Of a DNA stretch of 64,000 bases, positions 17,134 to 25,919 are shown piece after piece. Numbering within the stretch: the stretch's first letter is position 1; every line of letters begins with the position of its first letter. The DNA comes from an uncultured Bacteroidota bacterium. Its GTDB lineage: Bacteria > Bacteroidota > Bacteroidia > Flavobacteriales > Flavobacteriaceae. A model generated the notes under the pieces. The model made no database searches and had not been told where the DNA came from. It worked only from the letters and a program-made list of their open reading frames with translations. The stretch covers positions 1 through 64,000 of the forward strand of contig CACLAD010000004.1 in NCBI GenBank assembly GCA_902604715.1, read 5' to 3'. Made by a program: the position numbers and the translations under genes.

Positions 17134-20085
17134 TTAATTAAAATTTATAAAGCTTTTTACAACTTCATATGTTTTTGTTGGAATCGTATCATTATCATAC
17201 ATAGACATATAATGTCCTTTTAAACCTCGCGAGCTTTTTCTCTCTCCCATACTCCAAAAATTTACTGTAACTAATCCGTTTTTTGATTTTTCTTGAGATA
17301 AGTTCATTAGCTTTTGATATACCTCAGCTTGCTTTTTGACAGAATTTAAACTGTTATTTTCACCATCATTATAATAATCTAACTCGGTTATATGAAATTC
17401 AAGTTTATTTGAATGAGCCCAGTCAATTAGATCAGATAATTTTTTTAACTCCTCGTCTAAATTTTCAACAAATTGTTTAAGTCCTTGGTTATTCATTAAA
17501 TGACCTTGCCAACCTATACCATCAACTCTATGACCTTTTGATTTTAAATACAAAACTGTTTCCTTTAACTTATCCCACATTGGAATCTGCATACCACCAT
17601 TCTGATTATAAACAAGCTTTTTATTTGGTGCATATTTATCTGCGAGTTCAAATGCTTTAATAATATACAATGGATATCCGTTTTCGTCAAGACCAATATC
17701 TAACCATGGGTTTTCCCATTTGCTATTTCCTGGCTTTGAGCCAAGCCATTTTCCCGAAGCTAAAATGGTTTCGTTTACAACATCAATCCATTTTATATTT
17801 TCAAAATCTTTATATCTGCTTAGAAGTCTGAATAAAAATTCTTCAAGGCTGGCTTGAAGTTCATCAGCTGTTCTGGCATCATCTTTTATCCATTTTGAAC
17901 ACTGTGGTCCAATAGGACTATGAAGTCTAAAAAGTAAGTTATTATTTTTTGAAAACTCAACAAAGTTGTCAATTTGGTCCCATTTCCAACTACCATTTGT
18001 TGGATTAATATTTGCCTGTTTTGCAGCATTCATTGCTGTCAAATATTTAAAGTCTTTTAAAAATAAATTTGCATAATTACTGCTAAGTTCTCTATGTATT
18101 AATGTTGATCCGACCAAAAAGCTTTCATTCTGAAGAGATGAAATTAGACTGACATTATTGTTCTCTTTTGGGGTTAACAATTCTTCAGATTCATATTTTA
18201 AGATTGAATCAACTTGTTTCTTTGTAAATTTTTTAAGTAATATTTCTTTTATAAGACTAAATGTTTCTTTATAAATTGTTTCTTTCTGATTATCTGTCAA
18301 GTTGTTATCAGCAGTCAAATTATTATTTCTTGCGTACTTACTATAAAAAACGTCAATGATAAATTCTTTTTGATTTTTATTCATCAGCATTTCTCCAGCG
18401 ATATAATTTCCGATAACCTTTGACCTTTTATCAGCCCTCGAGTTTGATTTGTCATTAGTCATGATATTTTCTGGAATATTATTTGATTCGACTACAATCT
18501 CCATTTCTGAAAGCTGAGAGTTAAAAAAACCGTTGGCTAACTTGACAAACTGAGTTTTTATCCTTTGGTAATTTTCTAAACCAGCTTTATTTTCGGTTTC
18601 ATTTGGATCAATCTTATAGTCATAAAGCTCTTCAGCATAAATATCATCATTTGAAATTGGCTCAGTACTTTTTTTATTTTTTACCCAAACTGTATATCTA
18701 TATCTTTCTGATCTAAAACTGTAGCCCATAGTTTCTCCAGAGTTCTTAGAACGTCTTGGATATTGACTAACTGCAAAAATCTTAGATGTGGTTTTTTCAC
18801 CCTCAATTTGTGGCCTCAAGCTTATACCATCTAGATTTTGAGGCATATCCAGATTTGTCATATCACAGAGAGTGGGAAAAATATCAACAAATTCAGTTGG
18901 TGAGCTTATTTTATACATCTCATTAACCCTTGGGTCTTTAATCAATAGTGGTGAGCGTGTTGACTGCTCAAAATTTGTATGTTTGGTCCACTGGCTGTGA
19001 TCTCCAAGATGAAAGCCATGATCACCCCAAATAACAATAATTGTATTTTTATCTAAGCCTTTTTCTTTAAGCTTATCAACAAGCTTTCCTATTTGCGCAT
19101 CAATATAACTTGAGGCAGCGTAATATCCATGAATCAATTTTCTTTGAAAATCATCTGCTAAAATCAAAAGATTTTCCTCATTGTGTGGATAGTCTGTTTC
19201 AGGTGTATGATAGGAGTTGATTTCCCACCCAGCTTTATAAGCAATATCAACAGGGTATTTGGACTTTATTCTAAATTCCGCCAGCTTAATCTCATTTGGG
19301 TCATATAAATCCCAATATTTTGTAGGTGCAACAAATGGCATATGAGGTCGAACGAATCCCACAGCAAGAAAAAATGGTTGTGAAGTATCCATATTATCGA
19401 TTAAATCAAGGCTACGATTAGCAATTGCACCATCTATATATGCACCGTCAGGAACATCAGCACTTTCATATGGTGGCTTAAAAATGTCAGTAGTATATTT
19501 ATTTAAACCTCTCTCACTAATACCCTTTGAAATTCCTTCTTGCCTTAGTTGAGATACTTTTGCTCTAATTTCATCACTTTGGTAGAATCCATTTGCAGGA
19601 AAACTGTATCCATCAGAAAATGTTAGGTTTCTCTGAGATATAAACGGAACAGACCAAGACGGCTTGTCTTTAAAATTGTCAACACTTCGATTATCAAAAA
19701 TCTTACCAATACCTATTGTCTGATAGCCATTTTGCTTGAAATACTGAGGAAGAGTTAAAATATCAGGATTCATATCTCTCATTCTTGTTTTTAAATCCCA
19801 AACTCTTGTCTTGTCAGGTCTTAGGCCGGTCATTAGACTGGCCCTTGAGGGACCACATACTGCTTGCTGAGTGTGATTATTTAAAAAAACAGTTGATGAT
19901 TTTGATAATTCGTCAATATTTGGTGTGACAGCGAATTCATCACCAAAACTCCCAATACTTGGCTTCAAATCATCCACGGCAATAAACAAAACATTCATTT
20001 TTTCCTTAGCCTGAGAAAATACAGAAATATATGAGAAAAGTAATACGCAAAATACAATTGTTTTAAGACTAGTTACTCTATTCAT
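17134..20085 (-). CDS. Bifunctional sulfatase-GH10 xylanase fusion
   Basis: About 983 residues from the ATG at 20085, which opens a good signal peptide (MNRVTSLKTIVFCVLLFSYI). An upstream in-frame ATG at 20118 adds 11 residues that fit a signal less well. Residues about 25-510 form an S1-type sulfatase resembling iduronate-2-sulfatase: FIAVDDLKPSIGSF (metal site), CGPSRASLMTG with Cys77 (formylglycine site) and VIWGDHGFHLGDH. Residues about 545-635 form a helical spacer also found alone at 7966-8304. Residues about 650-983 are a GH10 barrel with acid/base Glu772 (DVVNETI) and nucleophile Glu901 (HITELDYY). No frameshift separates the parts. It probably desulfates and cuts the same xylan chain. 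Confidence 0.92.
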   Translation of the reverse strand: MNRVTSLKTIVFCVLLFSYISVFSQAKEKMNVLFIAVDDLKPSIGSFGDEFAVTPNIDELSKSSTVFLNNHTQQAVCGPSRASLMTGLRPDKTRVWDLKTRMRDMNPDILTLPQYFKQNGYQTIGIGKIFDNRSVDNFKDKPSWSVPFISQRNLTFSDGYSFPANGFYQSDEIRAKVSQLRQEGISKGISERGLNKYTTDIFKPPYESADVPDGAYIDGAIANRSLDLIDNMDTSQPFFLAVGFVRPHMPFVAPTKYWDLYDPNEIKLAEFRIKSKYPVDIAYKAGWEINSYHTPETDYPHNEENLLILADDFQRKLIHGYYAASSYIDAQIGKLVDKLKEKGLDKNTIIVIWGDHGFHLGDHSQWTKHTNFEQSTRSPLLIKDPRVNEMYKISSPTEFVDIFPTLCDMTNLDMPQNLDGISLRPQIEGEKTTSKIFAVSQYPRRSKNSGETMGYSFRSERYRYTVWVKNKKSTEPISNDDIYAEELYDYKIDPNETENKAGLENYQRIKTQFVKLANGFFNSQLSEMEIVVESNNIPENIMTNDKSNSRADKRSKVIGNYIAGEMLMNKNQKEFIIDVFYSKYARNNNLTADNNLTDNQKETIYKETFSLIKEILLKKFTKKQVDSILKYESEELLTPKENNNVSLISSLQNESFLVGSTLIHRELSSNYANLFLKDFKYLTAMNAAKQANINPTNGSWKWDQIDNFVEFSKNNNLLFRLHSPIGPQCSKWIKDDARTADELQASLEEFLFRLLSRYKDFENIKWIDVVNETILASGKWLGSKPGNSKWENPWLDIGLDENGYPLYIIKAFELADKYAPNKKLVYNQNGGMQIPMWDKLKETVLYLKSKGHRVDGIGWQGHLMNNQGLKQFVENLDEELKKLSDLIDWAHSNKLEFHITELDYYNDGENNSLNSVKKQAEVYQKLMNLSQEKSKNGLVTVNFWSMGERKSSRGLKGHYMSMYDNDTIPTKTYEVVKSFINFN

Positions 20086-20129
20086 AATCAGATAGGTTTT
20101 AGTTTGTTTAAATATCATTAAAATTTAAT

Positions 20130-20153
20130 TATTATCATAACTTTATGATAATA
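20130..20153. promoter_or_regulatory. Perfect 11-bp inverted repeat in the divergent promoter (candidate operator)
   Basis: TATTATCATAA (20130-20140), spacer CT, then TTATGATAATA (20143-20153). It lies between the divergent starts of the sulfatase-GH10 fusion (20085) and the GH10 gene (20164), where a regulator could control both. A half-site-like TTATCATA also lies directly before the GH5 start, near 21413. No cognate regulator is encoded in the window. Confidence 0.45.
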
Positions 20154-20163
20154 TATAATTGAT

Positions 20164-21375
20164 ATGAATAAAATAAACCTAATAATTATAATCTGTTTGC
20201 AATTTGTTTTTAGAATTGAATCGCAAAACTATAACCCTGATTTGTTTTTAAAAGATTATTCGGTGGATATGATAATCACAACACAAGTAAAAGCGGAGGG
20301 AAATAAGGCTATTCTTAGAGGAACAGAAGCCAAGAAAAATAGAAATTTTGTTTTAGAAAATTACAATGGCATTCAGCCCTCAATTTACCCAGCATGGGAT
20401 GAAGGATTCTGGCCAAAGAAAAAACCAGAGTCATTAAAAGACTTTAGTTTTGATACAAAATTTTTTGACGAATTAGTAAACTGGGGGATAGAAAATGACT
20501 TTCATATAATGCATCACTGTTTAATCTTTCCAAATAAATATTTTCCAAAATGGTTCTCAAAAACTAACTACACAGATAATGAACTAGAATATATTCTTGA
20601 AAAATTCATTGTAAAGGTTTTAAACTCAAATGATAATAAAAATAAAGTTGATGTGTTTAATGTAATCAATGAGATTTTTGCCATGGGTAAATCAGGGAAA
20701 TACAGAGTTTCAGGAAACGAAAAAGAGGATTGTAAATGGATGGATATGGGTTTTGAAAAAGATAATTCAGGACTTGTTGGCGAACAGAATATCAATAGTG
20801 AGCACCCCCTTTTTGTTAGAAGAGTTTTTGAAATTGCGTCTGAACTAACGGATGCCAAACTTGAAATAAGAGATTTCAATATTGCTTTTGGTGGAAAAAA
20901 AGCTGATGGTTTATATCAACTTGTAAAACATTTAAAAAACTCAGGGGTAAGAATTGATGCTGTGGGTTTTCAATGTCATCTGAATGTAGGGATAAATTAC
21001 AACTATGAAAACCTTAGAAAAAATATTAAAAGGTTTATAGAGCTGGGAGTTGAAGTTTATATTACAGAGTTAGATGTGGGATTAAATCTTTGGGGGCAAG
21101 GAGGTAATCACAAAAAGGTTTCGGATGTAATTAAGACCCAAAGTGATTGGAATAATTTTTTTGAGGAACAAAACAAAATATATTATAATCTGGTTAAAAC
21201 CGCGAAAGAATCAGGTGTTAAACTTATCAGTGATTGGGGTTTCCGAGACGATATTCCATATGGTGGCTGGAGAAAAGATCAAAAGGCATGGATGGTTAAT
21301 AAGAACTACTCGAGAAAGGGAGCGTACTATTCAGTTCTAAAAGCGCTTTATGATGCAGATCAAAATAAAAAATAA
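20164..21375 (+). CDS. Divergent GH10 enzyme, exported
   Basis: 403 residues with a hydrophobic N-terminal signal (MNKINLIIIICLQFVFRIES). A single GH10-like barrel follows, recognised by VFNVINEIF (acid/base Glu170), AVGFQCHLN and VYITELDVGL (nucleophile Glu302). The segments between are unlike ordinary xylanases. MHHCLIFPNKYFPKW stands where typical GH10 has GHTLVWH, and DWGFRDDIPYGGW replaces the usual terminal Trp loop. Both catalytic acids are kept, so it is probably active, perhaps on a modified or sulfated xylan. It is divergent from the fusion gene and followed by GH5. Confidence 0.82.
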   Translation: MNKINLIIIICLQFVFRIESQNYNPDLFLKDYSVDMIITTQVKAEGNKAILRGTEAKKNRNFVLENYNGIQPSIYPAWDEGFWPKKKPESLKDFSFDTKFFDELVNWGIENDFHIMHHCLIFPNKYFPKWFSKTNYTDNELEYILEKFIVKVLNSNDNKNKVDVFNVINEIFAMGKSGKYRVSGNEKEDCKWMDMGFEKDNSGLVGEQNINSEHPLFVRRVFEIASELTDAKLEIRDFNIAFGGKKADGLYQLVKHLKNSGVRIDAVGFQCHLNVGINYNYENLRKNIKRFIELGVEVYITELDVGLNLWGQGGNHKKVSDVIKTQSDWNNFFEEQNKIYYNLVKTAKESGVKLISDWGFRDDIPYGGWRKDQKAWMVNKNYSRKGAYYSVLKALYDADQNKK

Positions 21376-21420
21376 AATTTTCAGGAATATTATTTCTGAC
21401 ATTTTTATGTAAATTATCAT

Positions 21421-23412
21421 ATGAAAAAAAATTTATTAATTTTTTTAACATTTATAGCCCTAAAGGGTTTAGCCCAAAGTACCTCATTTGAAATTGTTGA
21501 AGAAATGGGTAGGGGTATTAATTTAGGGAATGTTCTAAGTGCTCCAATTGAGGGTAATTGGGCTTTTTCGGTCTATGAAGAATATTTTGACCAAGTTAAA
21601 GATGAAGGATTTAGCAACGTAAGAATTCCTGTTGATTTTTTTGGGGGTAACTTTTTGAATGCAGATTACACTGTGAATGGAAGTGAAAGAACTCTTAGTA
21701 GTTTGTCAAACTGCGATGACAACTCGTGTTTTTCAGAGTTAGCAGGCACCCAAAATCAATATGATGGAAGTCCAGATGATTATTATGTTAATCCTTTGTA
21801 CTTGGATAGGCTACAACAAATTGTTGACTGGTCAATATCAAAAGGACTAGTTACAATAATTGACTTTCATGGAGCTAGACTAAAAGAAAATTTTCTTTAC
21901 ACTTTTGACCAAAATGACATAAACGGGGTGAACTACTATTCAGATCCAACATCGGCAAAAAGAATTGCGGACTTAAATAAATTTAAAGCAATCTGGAGAG
22001 ATATTGCAGAAAGATTTAAAGATTATCCAGAAACATTACTATTTGAAGTTTTCAATGAACCTTATTTTTGGCTTTCAGCTAATGAAATATCTACCATTTC
22101 CAGTGACATAATTAACATTGTAAGGTCATCAGGCTCTAACAATGAATCCCGTAAAATAATTATTACAGGAGGAGACACTAACAGCTGGGAAGTTATTTTT
22201 CAAATACCAAATGATTTGATTAATTCTGACCCAAACTTAATAGCGACATTTCACTATTATCAACCAATGAGTTTTACATCATCAATGCAGGAGAACAATA
22301 ATAATTTTAATCTGAGTCAAAATGCAAAAAATCAAATTACACAAAGATTTGGTCAGATTAACTCATGGTCAACAACAAATAATATACCTGTTTATCTAGG
22401 TGAATTTGGAGCAGATAATGAAAATGGAATAAATTATTGGGTAGGAGGGTCTAACGGTGCTTTTGGCGGCCCAAATCCTGCAGATAGAATTGAATATCAT
22501 AGACATATTGCTGAGCAAGCAATATTAAATAATTTTTCGTTTTCTGCTTGGTGTGCTGGTAACAAATCAACCAAAACCATAAGTTTAAGAACTGATAACC
22601 CTGATAATGAAAATATTATTACAGGAGATTGGGTTGAAGAGGTTAAGGACGCATTATTGGGAATTGGTTGCTATAGTACTAATGACGTCTTAATACAAAA
22701 CCCTGATTTTGAATGTGGCATTAATAATGGTTGGGGGTTATCAACCTTTAGCGGTGCACAAGCTAATTTTTCTGAAACTGAAACTGAATCCTATGAAGGA
22801 AAGTCGGCTAAAATTGAGGTTACAGAGTTGGCTACAAGTAATTCTGGGTTCAATAAGGTAATTTTGAATAATCAGGAATATGATCAGGATTTAAGCGGTA
22901 AAACGATTAATATAAAATTCCATGCTAAGTCAAGCTCTGATAACAATGAATCTATTTCAATAAAAATTAGGTTAAAGCTAGGTAGTAGTGGTAATAATTA
23001 TATTGTTTCAGATGAATTAACCCTTGGTTCAGAATATAACCTTTATGAATTTGAATTTAATATTGACGAGACCTATGATACTCATAAATTACAAGTATTA
23101 TGTGGGAATGCTATTGGCGAATATTTCTTTGATAATTTTGAAACAACAATTAATGACCAATCATTTTCAAATTATGATGAAATTCTTAAAGATGTGGTCT
23201 TCTTTCCAATACCATTTGAAAATAATTTATACTTCAACTCAAATCAAAATTTAGATGTTAGTATATATAGTATAGACGGGAAACTAATAAGTATCTTAAA
23301 ACTACAAAGTGAGACAGGGAAAGTAAATCTTGACTTTCTTGAAAAAGGTGTATATATATTAAAGTACTTCGTTGAGGGGGTAAATTATTACAAAAGGATA
23401 ATTAAAAATTAA
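21421..23412 (+). CDS. GH5 glycoside hydrolase with CBM-like and T9SS domains
   Basis: 663 residues. A signal peptide is followed by a GH5 barrel (about 25-420): MGRGINLGNVLSAP, acid/base Glu213 in FEVFNEPYF and nucleophile Glu328 in VYLGEFGAD. Residues about 430-575 (NPDFECGINNGW ... YFFDNFE) form a beta-sandwich carbohydrate-binding module. The last 70 residues are a T9SS sorting domain (VVFFPIPFENNLYF ... GVYILKYF). GH5 covers cellulases, mannanases and xylanases; the subfamily cannot be fixed by eye, and a xylan-related role is inferred from position. It is probably exposed on the cell surface or released. Confidence 0.87.
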   Translation: MKKNLLIFLTFIALKGLAQSTSFEIVEEMGRGINLGNVLSAPIEGNWAFSVYEEYFDQVKDEGFSNVRIPVDFFGGNFLNADYTVNGSERTLSSLSNCDDNSCFSELAGTQNQYDGSPDDYYVNPLYLDRLQQIVDWSISKGLVTIIDFHGARLKENFLYTFDQNDINGVNYYSDPTSAKRIADLNKFKAIWRDIAERFKDYPETLLFEVFNEPYFWLSANEISTISSDIINIVRSSGSNNESRKIIITGGDTNSWEVIFQIPNDLINSDPNLIATFHYYQPMSFTSSMQENNNNFNLSQNAKNQITQRFGQINSWSTTNNIPVYLGEFGADNENGINYWVGGSNGAFGGPNPADRIEYHRHIAEQAILNNFSFSAWCAGNKSTKTISLRTDNPDNENIITGDWVEEVKDALLGIGCYSTNDVLIQNPDFECGINNGWGLSTFSGAQANFSETETESYEGKSAKIEVTELATSNSGFNKVILNNQEYDQDLSGKTINIKFHAKSSSDNNESISIKIRLKLGSSGNNYIVSDELTLGSEYNLYEFEFNIDETYDTHKLQVLCGNAIGEYFFDNFETTINDQSFSNYDEILKDVVFFPIPFENNLYFNSNQNLDVSIYSIDGKLISILKLQSETGKVNLDFLEKGVYILKYFVEGVNYYKRIIKN

Positions 23413-23424
23413 GACTATCCTTCA

Positions 23425-24474
23425 TTAAAGAATTGAAAAATCATTATAGGGTTCAAGTGTTTTGATTAACCCATCCTCGTCGTATTGAATTTCAGCAATT
23501 TTAACAGATCTCAAATGCGTAACACCTTTTGAAAGTGAAGAATCATGATAAAATAAATACCATTTACCCTTGAATTCACAAATTGAATGGTGAGATGTCC
23601 AGCCGACAACTGGGTTTAAAATTTTTCCTTTGTAAGAAAATGGGCCATAAGGATTATCACCAATTGCATAGCAAATAAAATGTGTGTCTCCCGTTGAATA
23701 TGAAAAATAGTATTTGCCGTTATACTTATGCACCCATGCAGCTTCAAAAAAACGTCTTTCGTTATCACCAGCTAATAGCAATTTACCTTTTTCATCAAGT
23801 ATTTGTACCTCCCTTGGTTTTTCAGCAAATTCTAATAAATCATCTGACATTTTTGCTACAAAAGGTAAAAGAGCTGGTTCATCATCATTTGGAAGAAAAG
23901 CTATTGGGCTTGTAGAATTATTGGGGTTAAAAACCCCGTTTCTCCATCTTTGTAATTGGCCACCCCAGATACCTCCAAAGTACATATAATATTCTCCATT
24001 ATCGTCTTTATAAACTGCAGGGTCTATTGAAAAACTTCCTTCAATTGGTTTATCCATTGGAGTAAAAGGGCCCTCTGGGTTTTCACCAACTGCAACGCCA
24101 ATTCTAAAAACACCTTTATAATCTTTTGCTGGAAAAAACAGATAATATTTTCCATCTTTCTCATTTGCGTCTGGAGCCCACATTTGTTTTTCAGCCCATT
24201 TCACATTATCTACATGTAATGCAATTCCATGATCTTTGACAGTACTGTCTATATCTTCCATTGAAAATACATGATAGTCTTCCATAGCAAAATGACTTCC
24301 TAAATCATCAAATGCATCACCAGCGTCTATATCGTGAGAAGGATATATGTAAATCTTTCCGTCAAAGACATGTGCAGATGGATCGGCAGTATAGAGATGA
24401 GTAATTATGTGTGGTGATATTGATCTTTTATTTAAATCTTCAAAATCAATATGGTCGATACTATTCTCTGGCAT
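23425..24474 (-). CDS. GH43 beta-xylosidase / exo-oligoxylanase, cytoplasmic
   Basis: 349 residues without signal peptide. It is a five-bladed GH43 propeller with the three expected acids: Asp31 (YTADPSAHV, general base), Asp151 (SIDPAVY) and Glu244 (RFFEAAWVHK, general acid). The sequence style resembles GH43 subfamily 1. It would release xylose from xylooligosaccharides inside the cell. It is the last gene of the minus-strand array and begins 8 bases after the GPH transporter stop, which supports import of oligosaccharides followed by cytoplasmic hydrolysis. Confidence 0.88.
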   Translation of the reverse strand: MPENSIDHIDFEDLNKRSISPHIITHLYTADPSAHVFDGKIYIYPSHDIDAGDAFDDLGSHFAMEDYHVFSMEDIDSTVKDHGIALHVDNVKWAEKQMWAPDANEKDGKYYLFFPAKDYKGVFRIGVAVGENPEGPFTPMDKPIEGSFSIDPAVYKDDNGEYYMYFGGIWGGQLQRWRNGVFNPNNSTSPIAFLPNDDEPALLPFVAKMSDDLLEFAEKPREVQILDEKGKLLLAGDNERRFFEAAWVHKYNGKYYFSYSTGDTHFICYAIGDNPYGPFSYKGKILNPVVGWTSHHSICEFKGKWYLFYHDSSLSKGVTHLRSVKIAEIQYDEDGLIKTLEPYNDFSIL

Positions 24475-24482
24475 TGTGTTCT

Positions 24483-25916
24483 CTAACTTTTTCTTTTTTT
24501 CAATAAATCTTTTTCAATCTTCTCCTCCATCTTTTTATCAATGACATAAAAGAATAGCAAAGCAGCGGCAACTAAAAAAGGAATTGAGGGAAAGATACTA
24601 ACCAACATTTTAGTGCCTAAAATTGCAGATTCAGTTTGCTCACCTACGCTATTTGGAACATAACCATAGCTACCTAATACAGACGCTACTAATGCGCCCC
24701 CAATACTTAAGCCAAGCTTTAGGCCTACCATCATTGCTGAAAAAATTATTGCCGTAGCTCTTCTGTTGTTTTTCCATTCTGAATAATCTGCGACATCTGC
24801 AATCATTGCCCAAAGCAATGGTATTGTAATCCCGTAAAAAAACCCATGAAATATTTGGGCACCAAAAATTAAATTAATGGAATCAGGTGAGAGAATATAA
24901 AAAACTAAAATGAATAAAGTTGATATAAATAAAAACACCCCAAAAACATTTCTTTTCCCATATTTGTCAGCTAACATTTTTGAGAGGCTTATTCCAGCAA
25001 TCATAAATATAATACCTCCAGCATTAAAGAGTCCAAATCCAGCAGATACAGGATCATTGCCAAAAAAATTAATTCCAATATTTGATAAGAAATCCAGTAT
25101 TGGTGAAATGAAATTACTCAGGGAATTTTCTGAAACGTAGTTTTCAAAATAATAAACATAAGCGCCTCCCTTCATTGAAAGTGTTATAAATAATAGAGTA
25201 GTTATAGTCAACATAATTACCCACGGAATATTTTTAATTAGATCTTTAATATCTTCTAGTAAACTTGATGATTGCTCTTGGGTTGGAACAATTCTTTCCT
25301 TAGTGGTTATAAAAGTAATTAGTAATAGAATCGTTCCGATAACTGCCAGCCAGGTCATGGTTATTTCAATCCCGAGCGCTTTGTCTCCATCACCAGCATA
25401 CATAATAATTGGTAGCATGAATACCTGAACAAAAAATTGCGCAAACATGACTGCAACAAATCTATATGCTGAAATACTATTTCTCTCTTTCATATCACCA
25501 GTTATAACTCCGCTAAGTGCTGAGTAAGGTAAATTGCTTCCTGCATATAATAACAATAATAAAGTATAGGTAACTACCGCATAAATTACTTTGCCACTGT
25601 ATGAAAAGTCAGGTGTGGTAAAAGCTAATACTGAAGTAACCCCAAGTGGTAATGCAGTCCATAATATCCAGGGTCTAAACTTTCCCCATTTGCTATTTGT
25701 TCTATCAGCTAATGCACCAATAATTGGATTGAATCCAATAGCAGCAGCTGTACCAACAAAAAAAATGATAGCAGTTGCATCATCCGCGTTTAAGCCATAA
25801 ATATCAGTATAGAAATATGCTAAATATGTGATTAAAGTTTGGAATACAAGATTAGCTGATAAGTCTCCTAGACTGTATCCAATCTTTTCTTTAATCGAAA
25901 GGGGTTGTGTAGTCAT
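24483..25916 (-). CDS. GPH-family (MFS) sugar:cation symporter, probably xylooligosaccharides
   Basis: 477 residues with about 12 membrane segments. The opening IKEKIGYSLGDLSANLVFQ and the loop ADRTNSKWGKFRPWILW are signatures of glycoside-pentoside-hexuronide symporters (XynT/YicJ/MelB relatives). It sits between a periplasmic GH10 xylanase (3-base gap) and a cytoplasmic GH43, the usual place of a xylooligosaccharide carrier. A Lys/Glu-rich cytoplasmic tail ends the protein. The substrate is inferred. Confidence 0.88.
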   Translation of the reverse strand: MTTQPLSIKEKIGYSLGDLSANLVFQTLITYLAYFYTDIYGLNADDATAIIFFVGTAAAIGFNPIIGALADRTNSKWGKFRPWILWTALPLGVTSVLAFTTPDFSYSGKVIYAVVTYTLLLLLYAGSNLPYSALSGVITGDMKERNSISAYRFVAVMFAQFFVQVFMLPIIMYAGDGDKALGIEITMTWLAVIGTILLLITFITTKERIVPTQEQSSSLLEDIKDLIKNIPWVIMLTITTLLFITLSMKGGAYVYYFENYVSENSLSNFISPILDFLSNIGINFFGNDPVSAGFGLFNAGGIIFMIAGISLSKMLADKYGKRNVFGVFLFISTLFILVFYILSPDSINLIFGAQIFHGFFYGITIPLLWAMIADVADYSEWKNNRRATAIIFSAMMVGLKLGLSIGGALVASVLGSYGYVPNSVGEQTESAILGTKMLVSIFPSIPFLVAAALLFFYVIDKKMEEKIEKDLLKKRKS

Positions 25917-25919
25917 ATA

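Noticed and set aside
17134-20085. Possibility that the fusion is two genes joined by a frameshift error
   Set aside because: The spacer is a continuous frame with its own homologue at 7966-8304, so the junction looks natural; raw reads would be needed to exclude an error fully.
20086-20118. Upstream ATG of the sulfatase-GH10 fusion
   Set aside because: It adds 11 residues before a better signal peptide starting at 20085, though it cannot be fully excluded.
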